Positions 36,573-47,245 of a stretch of DNA of 64,000 nt are shown piece after piece. Source of the DNA: Nymphaea colorata (taxonomy: Eukaryota; Streptophyta; Magnoliopsida; Nymphaeales; Nymphaeaceae). The stretch covers positions 12,574,106-12,638,105 of the forward strand of contig NC_045141.1 of assembly GCF_008831285.2 (NCBI RefSeq). The letters are read 5' to 3'. Position 1 is the stretch's first letter; the number at the start of each line of letters is the position of its first letter. The notes under the pieces are model-generated. The model was not told the origin of the DNA. It saw only the letters and a list, made by a program, of their open reading frames with translations, and did no database searches. The position numbers and the translations under genes were made by a program.

Positions 36573-37189
36573 TTATAAAATTGAATAGTGACTTTGACTT
36601 TTTAGAATCACTTAATCATCTAATCAAAACCGTTTGATTTAAAATGATATACAGTTAAGAGAAAAAGATGTTGGGTATTATCATCATCTAGTATTTGTCA
36701 TTTTTTTTTACGTTTTCCTTTCAACTATCCATCTATATCAAATGAATGATCTTGGTTTGATGATTGGGTGCCTCTAGATAGTGAGAGTCTAGATAGTGAG
36801 AGTCAGAGTCATCATTCACTCACTTATATATATAGTGAGTGAATCCTGATTCTAGGTTTAGATGACTTAAGGGACATCAAACCAGAGCCGTTTTTCATTG
36901 TTGGTGGATGGATCTGGTTCTTTTTATTTCGAATTTTAATTTTTTTTTGCCGTTAACTTTTATTCTGAAAGTTAATGAAGGTGGGAGGTTGATTCTTTCG
37001 TTGTTGGCCAACGGCAGTGCCCACCCCCTTTGCCAGTGCCGCCCAATGTTCCACCACCAATCAATGCCGGCAAAGGGTGCAGGCACTGCCGTCGGGTGGA
37101 GGGGGAAACAATTCTTCCCTCACCCCTCAGCTGAATGAGCAGGTGAAGGGGGTGGAAGAGATTTGTTCCCCTGCCAACCGATGGCGGTG
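35652..37189. other. AT-rich spacer with short repeats
   Basis: A 40-bp tandem duplication at 35710-35786 (CTGATAGATTCAATACTGAT unit). TA runs at 36176-36196 and 36534-36571. A small GC-rich patch at 37005-37100 has GGCAGTGCCCACCCC and GTGCAGGCACTGCCGTC. The frame at 35660-36001 has no recognisable domain. Confidence 0.45.
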
Positions 37190-37377
37190 CCCATTTTATT
37201 TTGGTTTCCTTATTTCTTATACTGTCAAATCACTGATCATACCTTTACATACATGGTTGCCAAATACTCATGAAGGGGCACATTACAATACATGTATGAT
37301 TTTAGTTAGAATCTTATTAAAAATGGGAGCACACGGGTTGGTTCGGGTCAATATAGAATTATTATCTCACGCCCGTT
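37190..37377 (+). pseudogene. ndhD: Nuclear copy of plastid DNA (NUPT): fragment of ndhD
   Basis: The frame reads [20 protein letters not shown], then [20 protein letters not shown], then [20 protein letters not shown]. This is the strongly conserved loop/helix region of plastid NdhD, the NDH-complex subunit related to bacterial NuoM. Only about 63 codons are present, with several changes at otherwise invariant positions, for example THEGAH where the family has Gly-Glu-Ala-His. Flanks are unrelated nuclear sequence, so this is an old plastid insertion without function. Confidence 0.87.
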
Positions 37378-38936
37378 AGTAGACGAAAACGAGAGAATCT
37401 CTAATACAAATCCATGGAGTGACATGCTCTCTTTTTCACTCGGTTTGAAAGAGTAATTAGAGTCAATTCAGTCCAGTTTTCATGTTTCAATTAAACACTT
37501 TACATGAGCAGGGGAACCTTCTCCCCACCCACTGTTTTGATAACTATGAAAGGGAGAAGTAGAGGGGAGGGTCACTCCTTCCCCTTCCATTGTCGTGCAC
37601 AATGTGCACGTATAATAATAATAAACAATGAATCATAAGGTCGTTGGATATATATATATATATATATATTATTGCTTTGCTTCTAAGGGCATCCAGTGGA
37701 CGACCCAGATTCTTTCTATAAAAAGTTCGAAACAAACCCGATGTTGTGGAGGGTCGGACGGGTGGGTCCTCCCACCAGAGAGAAGGAGAGGCCGCCACCG
37801 GCGGGGGGAGTCCCCTTCTTCCCCTTGCCTCCTCCTTTTTGAATGCAACTGAAGGGAAAAACAAAAAAGAAAAAAAGAACAGAAGGGAGGCTGTCACTTC
37901 CCCATCACTACTAGCGCTCTCCCTTCACCACTCGACGGTCCACCGGTGAAGGGAGGGACGGTCTCCCCCTTGATCCCTTCCCAAAGAAGTCAATCCCTTC
38001 CCCCCTTTGTCAAGCATCCTTTTTTTTTTAGAGCAGAAAAAGAAGCAGTGGGAAGCTCAAATGTCTTAAAGACTAGTGACCATCATTCTGTAAAATCAGA
38101 GCTGAATCAGCTCTTGCGAGCAATGAAGAACGTTTTTTACGTCTTTGGAACATCTGAATATCATCCATCGTTTACAGGATCTTATGCAAAAGATTTTGCT
38201 GCAATTTTAGCATGTAGACCCTATATTTGATTGAACGTAGTCCACATCAGTTTCAAAACAATTTTAGTATATTGATTTGTTTTCTTATAATATAAAGGAT
38301 CCCTTGCCATGATTTACAACATTATTGCAGGCTTTTCCACATAAAATTTAGTGTGCCACTGTGCCCATTTTCTTCTGTTTTATTTCTGCAGTATGTTCTT
38401 TTTTTATTTTATTGAAATTACATCATAACATTAGTTTTAGCAGTCTTGTTTCAGTTTTAGCATAACATTGCATGTTTGTTAATCAAATAAGCTTATTTGG
38501 GGCTGTTACATTGATTCTCAATGTTAACTTGGCTACTATATATTTCTTATATTAATCTTTGATGTTATAGATCTTGTGTTGCAGCTATAAGTGTTAAAAC
38601 CAGATTTGTTGAGCCTCTTAAATCTGTTTTCCAGTGTCAAAGTTTGTTTGATGAGCATATATAGAGAAGACTGCATTTCAGTTGGGAACGGTCATAACAG
38701 TTGTTATATTTCTCATTCCTCTTCTTAGGTTCATAAGTAATTTTGTTCTTATTCCTTTAGCAAACATTTTCGTGCAATTGGATGATGATTAAAGGAAAGA
38801 AAAAAATATCTTATGAATATGCATTCGGAATACATTTACAGTTGAGTAGAGGGTATGCAGAAATACAAGTTTATCATTACATCTTTCTCCAATAGAGAAC
38901 ACAAATGCAGACACATAATCATCATATGCTGTATGA
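37378..38936. other. Spacer; one unassigned exon-like frame
   Basis: A (TA)n run lies at 37649-37669 and a purine-rich patch at 37855-37890. The frame ending at 38230 contains HSVKSELNQLLRAMKNVFYV and GTSEYHPSFTGSYAKDFAAI, with protein-like composition over about 55 codons from roughly 38050. I recognise no family; it could be a captured or decayed exon. Confidence 0.3.
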
Positions 38937-39383
38937 ATTTAGGCAGCCAACACATTAACTAGTAGAGTGCTCTATTTGAGAAGGTTTACTTTATTTTCCA
39001 AATCTAATTATTTTTTATAATCAAAGAGAAAAAGATTTTCTCAAAAATAAAAAAGTTTATGATGTATGTGTAGGCATAGACCAATTAATGTGGTGGTAAA
39101 CGAGCTGACCTTGCCCTGCTTAAAATCAGGTTCTTTAGTGTTAGTCAAATTTGAGTGTTCCACTATCGTTACTAATATCCCACAAAAAATTCACGTTTAA
39201 ATACAAAAAAAAAAAAAAAAAAACTACAGTGAACACACCCCTTGGTCAGACTAATCAACAAGCCAATTTTTTGAACAAAAACTTCCAAACAAGCAGTATA
39301 GGGATGTGGTATACCGGATGAGTTCAGGCAACCAATGCACAACTAGTAGAGAGTTCTATTTGAGAAGGTTTACCTTTCCTTTT
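38937..39383. repeat. About 385-bp tandem duplication; second copy split by the gypsy element (continues 47070-47245)
   Basis: Copy A starts TTTAGGCAGCCAACACATTA near 38939. Copy B starts TTCAGGCAACCAATGCACAA near 39324 and runs into the gypsy target at 39383. After the gypsy element copy B resumes with AAAATGTTATGATGTATGCAT and GTGGCATATGGCTGACCTT, matching copy A at 39057-39110. CAGGTTCGATTAACC after 47191 resembles a pol III B box. Confidence 0.65.
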
Positions 39384-39842
39384 TTATGCAGAGCAGGACC
39401 AGACCCGTCACTCTCATGGGTCCAGTTCCTCGCCTAGGTTCCACCTTCTGGCATCGGTGCAGTCCATGAGCTTTCAACCGTGGGATCCCCTGTAGACCCA
39501 GAGCATACACGAGAGGAGGTTCCTCTGCGTAGATACTCGAGGCGGACCATGGTTGAAATGTAATTTTGATTTACATATGTTATTTTCTTATCCATTTTGT
39601 TAGTATATTCATTTTGTATCTAAGTGGATCTGTTTGGATTCGGGCACTTGTTCAGGACCCGACCCGTTGCTATTCTCGTCCATATAAATGGGCAACAAAG
39701 TTATTTTGTACACACATTGAAGTCTGAATGAAGAAAGTTATGTTTGTCTTATGTTGTTTCATCTTTCCCTTCGTTGTCCTCTAGTGTAACATTTTTTTTA
39801 GTTTTCAGCAGTTTGTTGTTCTGCAAGGCTTGCCTTGCATCA
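39384..39842 (+). repeat. 5' LTR of gypsy element
   Basis: 459 bp, starting TTATGCAGAGCAGG (the 3' LTR starts TGATGCAGGG) and ending CTTGCATCA. It contains CATATAAATGGGC at about 39680, a likely TATA box. It differs from the 3' LTR by substitutions and by about 24 extra bases around 39510-39550. Confidence 0.9.
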
Positions 39843-39845
39843 GAT

Positions 39846-39857
39846 TGGTATCAGAGC
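39846..39857 (+). other. Primer-binding site of gypsy element
   Basis: TGGTATCAGAGC, complementary to the 3' end of initiator tRNA-Met, three bases after the 5' LTR. Confidence 0.9.
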
Positions 39858-41012
39858 GAGGCTCGTCCCTACCCTGTTGTGCCATGGCTACAAAAGAAGC
39901 AAAGGAAAAAGAAAAGATAAATGACGTTGCTGCTACAGAAAAACAAGTTGCAGAGTTTGCATCCAATGTAAATGAAAAAAATTTTGCCGAAATCATGCGG
40001 TCTGAAGAGGAAAATCAAGAAAATGTACAACAGACTTTGGCAAAACATGGATTTGAGATCGCCCACATCAGGCGAGACCTTGCTGCTGCAACCAGGAGAA
40101 TGGACGAAAGGCTTCTTGAATTCAAGAATGAGTTCAAAGATGAGATCAGAGAAATGCTATGCTCGTTTCTGTAGCAGGCACAGAATAACTCACAAAAGTA
40201 TCCAGCTTTACCTGCTGCAAACGAAGTCTGTCACGTTCCAAGGGAAGGAGTTCCTGCCGGAGTCCTGTTGCCGGCAGGTGTAGTAGAACCGACGCCAAGA
40301 CCCACTGCCGGAACTCCCCTGCTTTTGCTCGGAAGAGGGAGAGAACCAGCCGCACCCTCCTCCCATCGCCAGGCTGGAATCATGGCCTTCGTGGGTCTGC
40401 CCACCAATGAAAAAATGAGGGCACCGTGTCCGGCGATGGGAGCACCGTTGACATTGGGTCCTTCCAGAACATAGGGAGAGGTGCGGTCGACATTGCCGGC
40501 CGGTGGTGGAGCAATGGACGTCGCTAGTGGCTCTGCATCGTCGGAGGGGCAAAATCTGTTGGCACCTCCGTTCGACCGGCCACCGCCTGCTGTTCTGCCA
40601 CCCACCATCGATCGTGGTTCGAGGGGGAGTCGCCTGCCACCGCCTTTCACCCACCATTATGGGTGCGAGCGGTGGGTGCCCCTCCCTCTGCCATGGGTTT
40701 CCCCTTTCTGCCTCAGGCGGAAAGGGGGGAATCCCGCCCCCCTCTCGAGAGAACTCGAGAGGCCCGACGGTTCGGGCCGGTCTCTTTTGATACTGGTTCG
40801 AACCAACTCGGGCCAGGGAGCCGATTCAATCTCATATCACCCGATCCACGGTGATTTGGGTTCGAATTCAGGTCCAAACTCTTTAAATGCCTCTTGTCAA
40901 CCCTGTTTGGATCCAAACCTATGATTCTAGCTTCCAGCCTACCCCAAGGCCCAACCTAGACCATAATCGGACCCGGAACCCACCCATTTTGTTCCTTGGA
41001 CCGGGTCAAAAT

Positions 41013-41993
41013 CAAGGGTGGGCATCGGGCCGGGCCGGGCCAGGTACCGGGCCTGACCACCAAAAGTCAGGCCCCGCCCGGCCCGTTTGGCGCGCCGGGC
41101 GGGGGGCTTGAGAAAAGGGAGACGGGAACAGATATTCCGCTTCAGCCGGCAGGCAATGCTCGACCTGAAGGAGCTCGCTAACAAGGGGAAGCTCGCCAAC
41201 AGGGAGATGATGGAGGTCGAGGTGATGGGCAAGGAAAGCAATGATCTTTGGAAAAAGGCCAAGTCCTGTAATGGCCAAAGGGCAACAACCGTAGCGAGCT
41301 GGCCAAGAAGAGTGTTGCCGACGGTGGAAGTATCATCGTTTCAATCGTTATGCGTGCAGATCTGGAGGTCGGTGACGCATGCGAGGAGGCTTGCCTCGAC
41401 GAAAAGGACGACATTCCAAATGGCAGCGAACTGTCGGCACCGGCTAAGCCCCCTGCTTCACCCTGAGTATTTCGGGAACGCCATCCAGAGCACCGCGACG
41501 GCCACCGAGGTGGGTGATCTCCTCGCGGGGTGGTGGCGCACGGAGACGCGACTATCAGGGGACAGGGGGATGGTAGACGAATGGGAGAAGGCACCGTGGG
41601 AAGGGAGAGGGGGAGGAGGAGGGAGAGGGAGAGAGAGACGGAAAGGGATAGGAGGGAGAGGGAGAGGGAGGGGAGAGGGGGAGGGAACCCTAGGGGGAGC
41701 GGGAGCAGAGAGAGAGAGGGAGACGTAGCAGAGAAGGAGAGTGATAGGGAGACGTGAAAGGAGAGGGGGAGGGGGAGCGGAGAGAGAGGGGAGTGAGCGG
41801 GGGACAGAGGCAGAGAGGAAGAGGGAGCAGAGAGGGAGAGAGAGAGGGAGCAGAGCTGCAGCGAGGGAGAGGGAGCAAAGAGGGAGGGGAGCGAGTGGGG
41901 GACTGAGGCCGCCGCCGGGTCCGGCCCAGGCCAAGTTTTTCCCAGCCCAGGCCCGGGCCCAACCGGGCCGGGCCGGCCCGACGCCCAGGCCTA
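41013..41993. mobile_element. hAT-like element (981 bp) carrying a BAHD acyltransferase gene fragment
   Basis: Left end CAAGGGTGGGCATCGGGCC; the right end reverse-complements to TAGGCCTGGGCGTCGGGCC. Flanks GTCAAAAT (41005-41012) and GTCAAAAC (41994-42001) agree at 7 of 8, fitting an hAT target duplication in the gypsy gag. GC-rich GGGCC arms resemble 28858-29209. The right half is purine-rich GAGAGGGAG repeats. The middle (about 41135-41530) is a captured gene fragment, listed separately. Confidence 0.8.
41135..41530 (+). pseudogene. Captured BAHD acyltransferase fragment inside the hAT-like element
   Basis: The plus frame reads IFRFSRQAMLDLKELAN, VEVSSFQSLCVQIWRSVTHA, RRLASTKRTTFQMAANCRHR, then LSPLLHPEYFGNAIQSTATA and TEVGDLL. 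These are hallmarks of the middle region of plant BAHD acyl-CoA acyltransferases: FHFS..S...LK..AN, ISSFQSL.AH.WR, and the R..PPLP..YFGN segment. The catalytic HXXXD and C-terminal DFGWG motifs are absent. It cannot encode an enzyme. The source paralogue is not in this window. Confidence 0.75.
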
Positions 41994-43311
41994 GTCAAAA
42001 CCAGACTCATTCTCTTATGGATTTTGGATCGAGTTCAAATCCAGCCTTCTATCCACAAAACCCGATCCAAAATCCAACCCAAACCACTCTGGGTCCGACA
42101 AATAGTTTAGGAGCAAACCCGATACAAACCCAATCGAACCCATACCATGATCCAAACCCCTATCCAAATCTATCCTTAAACCCATACCCAAATCCATATG
42201 AGAACCCTTTTCACGCCCCATATCTACTCCCAAATTCATATCCATATTCTTGTCTGACTGCCCATGTGACCCAAGCCCCAAATCTAGTTCTATTTTGTGC
42301 AGGTATAGTCAGGGAGCAGTCACTTCCTCAGGTTCTACAGTGAAGGTGTCAGCGAATGGGTCCCCTTATAGATCGGACCCACCCTAGGCCACCTCCTGTT
42401 GAGCCGTACCGACACCATGCGCCAGTTGAGAAGGATAGCGACTCATCCTATTCAAATGATGACGAGTTTTGGCACACGCATCCAGCAGGATCAGATGACC
42501 ATCGACACAGGCGTACCGCAGATCATCTAGATCTCTCAACCAGATATGTGGTGAGGTTGGACCTTCCAAAGTTTGTTGGGCGATTCAACGCATAGGAGTA
42601 CTTTGATTGGGCATATGCAGTCCAGTTCTTCTTTGATTACCACCAGGTGGAGGAGCATCACAGAGTGCCACTTGCTGCGACTAGACTGCGTGGGCTTGCA
42701 TAGACATGGTGGTTCGAGCTTCAGAGGTCGTACGATCGATGCGGTCTGCGACAGGTGCATGCTTGGGGCGAGATGCAGAGGTTGATGCTGGCCGAGTTTG
42801 TACCCTCGGACCACGCTGAGAGGGCATACAAAGAGTACCTCAATCTTCGACAGGGCTCCAGATCTGTAGTGGATTACACGGCAGAGTTTCATCGACTATC
42901 ACTGCGCATCCAGATTGTCGAGACTGAGCGTCAACAGGTTACCAGGTACGTTTCTAGTCTTCGTCCCTCTATTTGTGATGAATTTAATTGTACCAGATTA
43001 GATACTCTAGATCAGGCAAGCAGCTATGCAATGAACATAAAAGAAACCTTGAAACGTAAACATGAAACCGAGCATCTAGGGGTGACGCCTCGCATAGCCC
43101 CAAGTCGAGTTTTCCAACCAGGGGAGCTAGCTCCTCAAAACCTGTTGAGTCTAGGCCCGTACCGCCTTCCCCTGGTAAAGGCGATCAATCAGGTCCAGCC
43201 TATAACACCCGGTCTAAAACTCGTAGTTCATATCAGACCATCCATTGTTTTAGATGTTATGAGTTAGGTCACTTAGCTTCAAAATGCCCAAATTCCTAAA
43301 AGAAAACTCAT

Positions 43312-43800
43312 TTGGCAGAGACTATTGAGGAACCGCCAGATTCTGATAGTAAGGAAGCCTCGAGTGGCTCGTCTGACACGAGTTTTGATCAGGATGATGT
43401 TATACACTTTGATGGTGACGACATCAGCAACCTTTTGTCAATTCATCACGTCATGACTGCACCTAAAGGAAAATCAGACTCTTCATGGTTGCGTTGTAAC
43501 ATTTTCAGGACTCGATGCAAGTGTAAGGGATATATTTGTGATGTGATTGTAGATAGTGGTGCGTGTGAGAACTTAGTTTCACAGGATACAGTTCCTACCC
43601 TAGGTCTGAAATCAGAAAAGCACACTCAACCTTATAAGATGGCCTAGTTTAACAAGGGGGAAGAAGTTCACGTCACTCAATGGTGCGCGATTAAAATTTC
43701 AATGGGCCCTCACTACCTGGATGAAGTGTGGTGCGATGTTGTTCCTATGAATGCTTGTCACATTCTCCTTGGATGACCCTAGCAATATGATAGGAAAACC
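43312..43800 (+). pseudogene. Gypsy aspartic protease region (broken)
   Basis: After an acidic linker (SDSKEASSGSSDTSFDQDD) comes the retropepsin-like segment CDVIVDSGACENLVSQDTV with the DSG triad at 43552-43560. It continues through two stops to DEVWCDVVPMNACHILL. The usual frame is interrupted at 43645 and near 43776. Confidence 0.8.
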
Positions 43801-44079
43801 GTTCATGATGGACACAAGAATACTTATTCCTTTAGCCCACCAAGAAAAACACAACACAACAAGTGGGCCGTCTAGTACAACCCTTTAATTTTGTGGGATT
43901 ATCTCGTAAAGAATTCTTGGATCATTGTGAAGAAGATGGATTTTGCTATGTTTTTGTTGTTAAACCTATGTCTATGATCTTATCAGACGTTCCAAAAAAG
44001 GTAGCACCAATCATTTCTGAGTTTCAAGACATTATGCCAGATGAACTACCTACGGGATTGCCACCAAACTGAGATGTTC

Positions 44080-44860
44080 AACATGCAATAGACTTTGTCT
44101 CGGGAAGTAGTTTACCCAACCTACCTGCTTATCGGATGAACCCTATTGTGCATGCTGAGTTGCAGAGGCAAGTAAATGAATTGTTGCAAAGGGGTCACAT
44201 TCGAGAGAGCCTTAGTTCATGTGCAGTTCCAGCTTTACTGACCCCAAATAAAGACGGCATGAAACAGATGTGCGTGGATAGTCGAGCTGTCAATAAGATC
44301 ACTGTTAAGTACTGTTTCCCCATTCCGAGATTGGATGATATGTTGGATATGCCAGCGGGAGCACAAGTATTCTCGAAGATTGATTTGAAAAACGGATATC
44401 ATTAGATAAGAATTCGATGAGATAAGTGGAAGACTGCATTTAAGACACGAGGTGGGCTCTATGAGTGGTTAGTTATGCCATTTGGATTATCCAATGCACC
44501 CAGCACCTTCATGAGTGTCATGACGCAAGTTCTTCGGCCATACATTGGAAAATTTGTTGTAGTGTACTTCGATGACATTTTGGTCTTTAGCTTCACAATT
44601 ACTAATCACCTTAGTCATATACGTCAAGTCCTAGAGACGTAGCGCAAGGAAAAACTGTTTGTTAATGCCAAGAAATGTAGTTTCCCCACTTCGAACCTTG
44701 TCTTCTTGGGGTTCATTGTTTCATCTGATGGAGTGCATGCTGATCCCTCTAAGGTGCAAGCTATCATAGACTGGCCAACGCCGTGAACAGTGGATGATGT
44801 CAGAATTTTTCACGATTTAGCCACTTTCTACTAGAGATTCATCAAAAACTTCAGCACTAT
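44080..44860 (+). pseudogene. Gypsy reverse transcriptase region (broken)
   Basis: RT motifs in order: [45 protein letters not shown], a stop where Gln is expected, [20 protein letters not shown], and [11 protein letters not shown] (active-site FDD at 44571). Further stops occur before and after, at 44641, 44785 and 44833. Confidence 0.88.
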
Positions 44861-45593
44861 TATGGCTCCTATCACAGAGTGTCTCAAGGGTGAAACTTTT
44901 AAGTGGACCCAAGCGGCTGAGGATGCCTTTTGCAATATCAAGAATCGTATGATTCATGTCCCCGTATTGGCTTTACCAGACTTCACTAAGGTATTTGAGG
45001 TAGAATGTGATGCCTCCAAGGTTGGAATTGGAGTTGTGCTTAGTCAAAACAAGAGGCCAGTAGCTTTCTATAACGAGAAGCTAAGCAGAGCAAAATGTCA
45101 GTATTCTACCTATGACTTGGAGTTCTATGCTGTTCTGCGGGCCCTTCGATATTGGAGACACTATTTAATCTACAAAGAATTTGTTCTGTTTATAGATCAT
45201 GAGGCACTTAAGTATCTCCATAGCCAAAAGAAGATGAGTGTTTGCCATGTCAAGTGGGTTAATTTCTTGCAAGAGTATACTTTTTCCATTCGCCACCAAT
45301 CAGGGAAGCTCAATAGAGTTGCAGACGCCCTCAGCAGAAAGAACAACCTATTGATGTCCATGTCTGTGGAGGTAGTCAGATTTGAAAGTTGCAACGACAT
45401 GTATCATGCTAACCCGGACTTCAGCCACATTTGGTTTGAGTGCTCTAGTGCATCTCCACCTCCGAACTCTAAATTTTCTATTCACAATGGCTACCTTTTT
45501 CGTGGGAATAAGTTGTGTATCCTTCAATACTCATTACGATTACAACTTATTGCAGAACTCCATGGTAATAGAATGTTGGGGCATTTTGGATAG
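44861..45593 (+). pseudogene. Gypsy RNase H and linker to integrase
   Basis: The longest uninterrupted part of the polyprotein. It has an RNase H core FEVECDASKVGIGVVLSQNK, RPVAFYNEKLSRAKCQYSTY with DLE, LFIDHEALKYLHSQ, and HQSGKLNRVADALSRK. It runs into the LQLIAELHGNRMLGHFG segment that precedes the integrase zinc-binding domain. Confidence 0.88.
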
Positions 45594-46500
45594 GACAAGA
45601 CATATTCTTTGATGGATGAACGCTACTATTAGCCTAAGATGAGGAAGGATGTCATAAATTTGTTCAGTGTTGTCGTACTTGTCAAGTCGCAAAAGGGCAT
45701 AGTCAAAATAATGGATTGTATACTCCTCTACCCATTCCAGACAGGCCCTGGGGAGCATGTTTTTATGGATTTCATTGTTGGGCTTCCCAAGATGGTTCGT
45801 AAAATAGATTCAATCTTGGAGGTTGTAGACAGATTCTCAAAAATGGCCATCTTTATTCCCTGCAAGTGGACAACAGATGCATTACTGGTTGCCTTTTACT
45901 ATTTCAAAGATGTGGCATGGTTTCATCGACTTCCTCGTTCAATCACAACAAATCGAGATACGAGGTTCTTGATCATTTCTGGCATTCACTATGGGCTCTG
46001 CTTAATACTAAACTTTTGTTCAGTAGTGCCTACCACCCTCAAACCGACGGCTAAACCGAGGTAGTCAATAGGATCCTAAGAAACTTACTAAGGTGTCTCG
46101 TAGGAGAGAATACAAAAACTTGGGACTTAGTGTTACCTCAAGCTGAGTTTGCGTTTAATAACTCAGTCAACCGTTCCACTGGAAAGACTCCTTTCCAAGT
46201 GGTTTATGGTCGGTCCCTGAACCATGTTGTTGACTTATCTCCAATACCCGGTACTAGAGAACATGCTCTAGCGACACTTGATGCTATTGAGAATATGCGT
46301 GATGTCCATAGTCAAGTGAAACAAAAGCTTCAGGAGAGCTATGAAACCTACAAGTCCTGTGTTGATCAGAGTCGTCGAGATGTCAACTTTGAAGTGAGTC
46401 AACAAGTTTGGGTCTACCTATGACTTGAACGATGCTCTCTTGGTACCTATAGCAAGTTAAGTCCTAGGAAATATGGCTCTTTCCTTACCAGTCGACACGT
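45594..46500 (+). pseudogene. Gypsy integrase region (broken)
   Basis: Pieces in different frames: the HHCC zinc-finger part around 45600-45700; the core with DFIVGLPK, then VDRFSKMAIFIPCKWTTDA; TTNRDTRFL where the second catalytic Asp is expected; and YHPQTDG at about 46030 with a frameshift before the final Glu. It continues as LPQAEFAFNNSVNRSTGKTP and FQVVYGRSLNH. The reading frame continues past the polypurine tract into the 3' LTR. Confidence 0.85.
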
Positions 46501-46634
46501 TTAGGAAAAAATGCTTATATGCTTGAGCTTCTTGAGGATTGGCAAATTTCGTCGATCTTCAATGTTTCTGATCTGTTTCTCTACTCTGGTGACAATGATT
46601 CGTCGGAGACGACTTCTCTCCAACCAGGGGAGAA

Positions 46635-47069
46635 TGATGCAGGGCAGGACCAAACCCGTCACTCTCCTGGGTCCAGTTCCTTGCCTCAGGTTCCACCTTT
46701 GGGCATCAGTGTAGTCCATGAGCCTTCAACCGTGATGGACCCAGAGCTTACAAGAGAGGAGGTTCCTCTGGACCAAGGGTTGAAATGTAATTTTGATTTA
46801 CATATGTTATTTTGTTATCCATTTTGTTAGTATATTCATTTTGTATCTAAGTGGATCTGTTTGGATTCAGGCACTTGTTCAGGACCCGAACCATTGCTAT
46901 TCTCGTCCATATAAATGGGTGACAAAGTTATTTTGTACACACGTTGAAGTCTGAATGAAGAAAGTTATGTTTGTCTTATGCTGTTTCATCTTTCCCTTCA
47001 TTGTCCTCTAGTGTAACATTTTTTTTAGTTTTCAGTAGTTTGTTGTTCTGCAAGGCTTACCTTGAATCA
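46635..47069 (+). repeat. 3' LTR of gypsy element
   Basis: 435 bp, begins TGATGCAGGGCAGG after the polypurine tract, ends CTTGAATCA, followed by the CTTTT target duplication. Confidence 0.92.
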
Positions 47070-47245
47070 CTTTTGAATGATTCAGAAACGAAAAATAGAA
47101 TCTTGCTCAAGGATAAAAATGTTATGATGTATGCATGGAAATGGGCCAGTGCACTATGGTGGCATATGGCTGACCTTCCCTTGCTCTAACTCAGGTTCGA
47201 TTAACCTTGAACTGGGAGACTGTGACATTTGATGCACATGTTCTA

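Larger units (their letters stand above)
39884..43300 (+). pseudogene. Gag region of gypsy element (broken)
   Basis: Opens with ATG at 39884 (MATKEAKEKEKINDVAATEK), a charged N-terminal segment ending in a stop near 40172. A GC-rich low-complexity stretch follows. Outside the hAT insertion, 42010-42300 encodes a run of Asn-Pro motifs (NPYPNLSLNPYPNPYENPF). The retrotrans_gag domain is at 42540-43060: YVVRLDLPKFVGRFNA, a stop, EYFDWAYAVQFFFDYHQVEE, a stop, then LAEFVPSDHAERAYKEYLNL. A CCHC zinc knuckle (C-x2-C-x4-H-x4-C, RCYELGHLASKCPN) lies at 43246-43290 in another frame. Confidence 0.8.
39384..47069 (+). mobile_element. Ty3/gypsy LTR retrotransposon, full length but defective, TSD CTTTT
   Basis: Two LTRs (39384-39842, 46635-47069) are flanked by identical CTTTT (39379-39383, 47070-47074). 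A tRNA-Met type PBS lies at 39846-39857 and a polypurine tract CCAGGGGAGAA at 46624-46634. Between them gag, protease, RT, RNase H and integrase occur in Ty3/gypsy order. Every domain is broken by stops and shifts, so it is non-autonomous. It carries a 981-bp hAT-like insertion in gag and lies inside the second copy of a tandem duplication. Confidence 0.93.

Noticed and set aside
40208-40657. Two overlapping minus-strand frames (about 140-150 codons)
   Set aside because: They are antisense to the GC-rich linker of the gypsy gag region; no domain, and GC-rich sequence simply lacks stops.
41458-41934. 158-codon minus-strand frame, Pro/Leu/Ser-rich
   Set aside because: It is the antisense of GAGAGGGAG purine repeats in the hAT-like element, with pure low-complexity composition.
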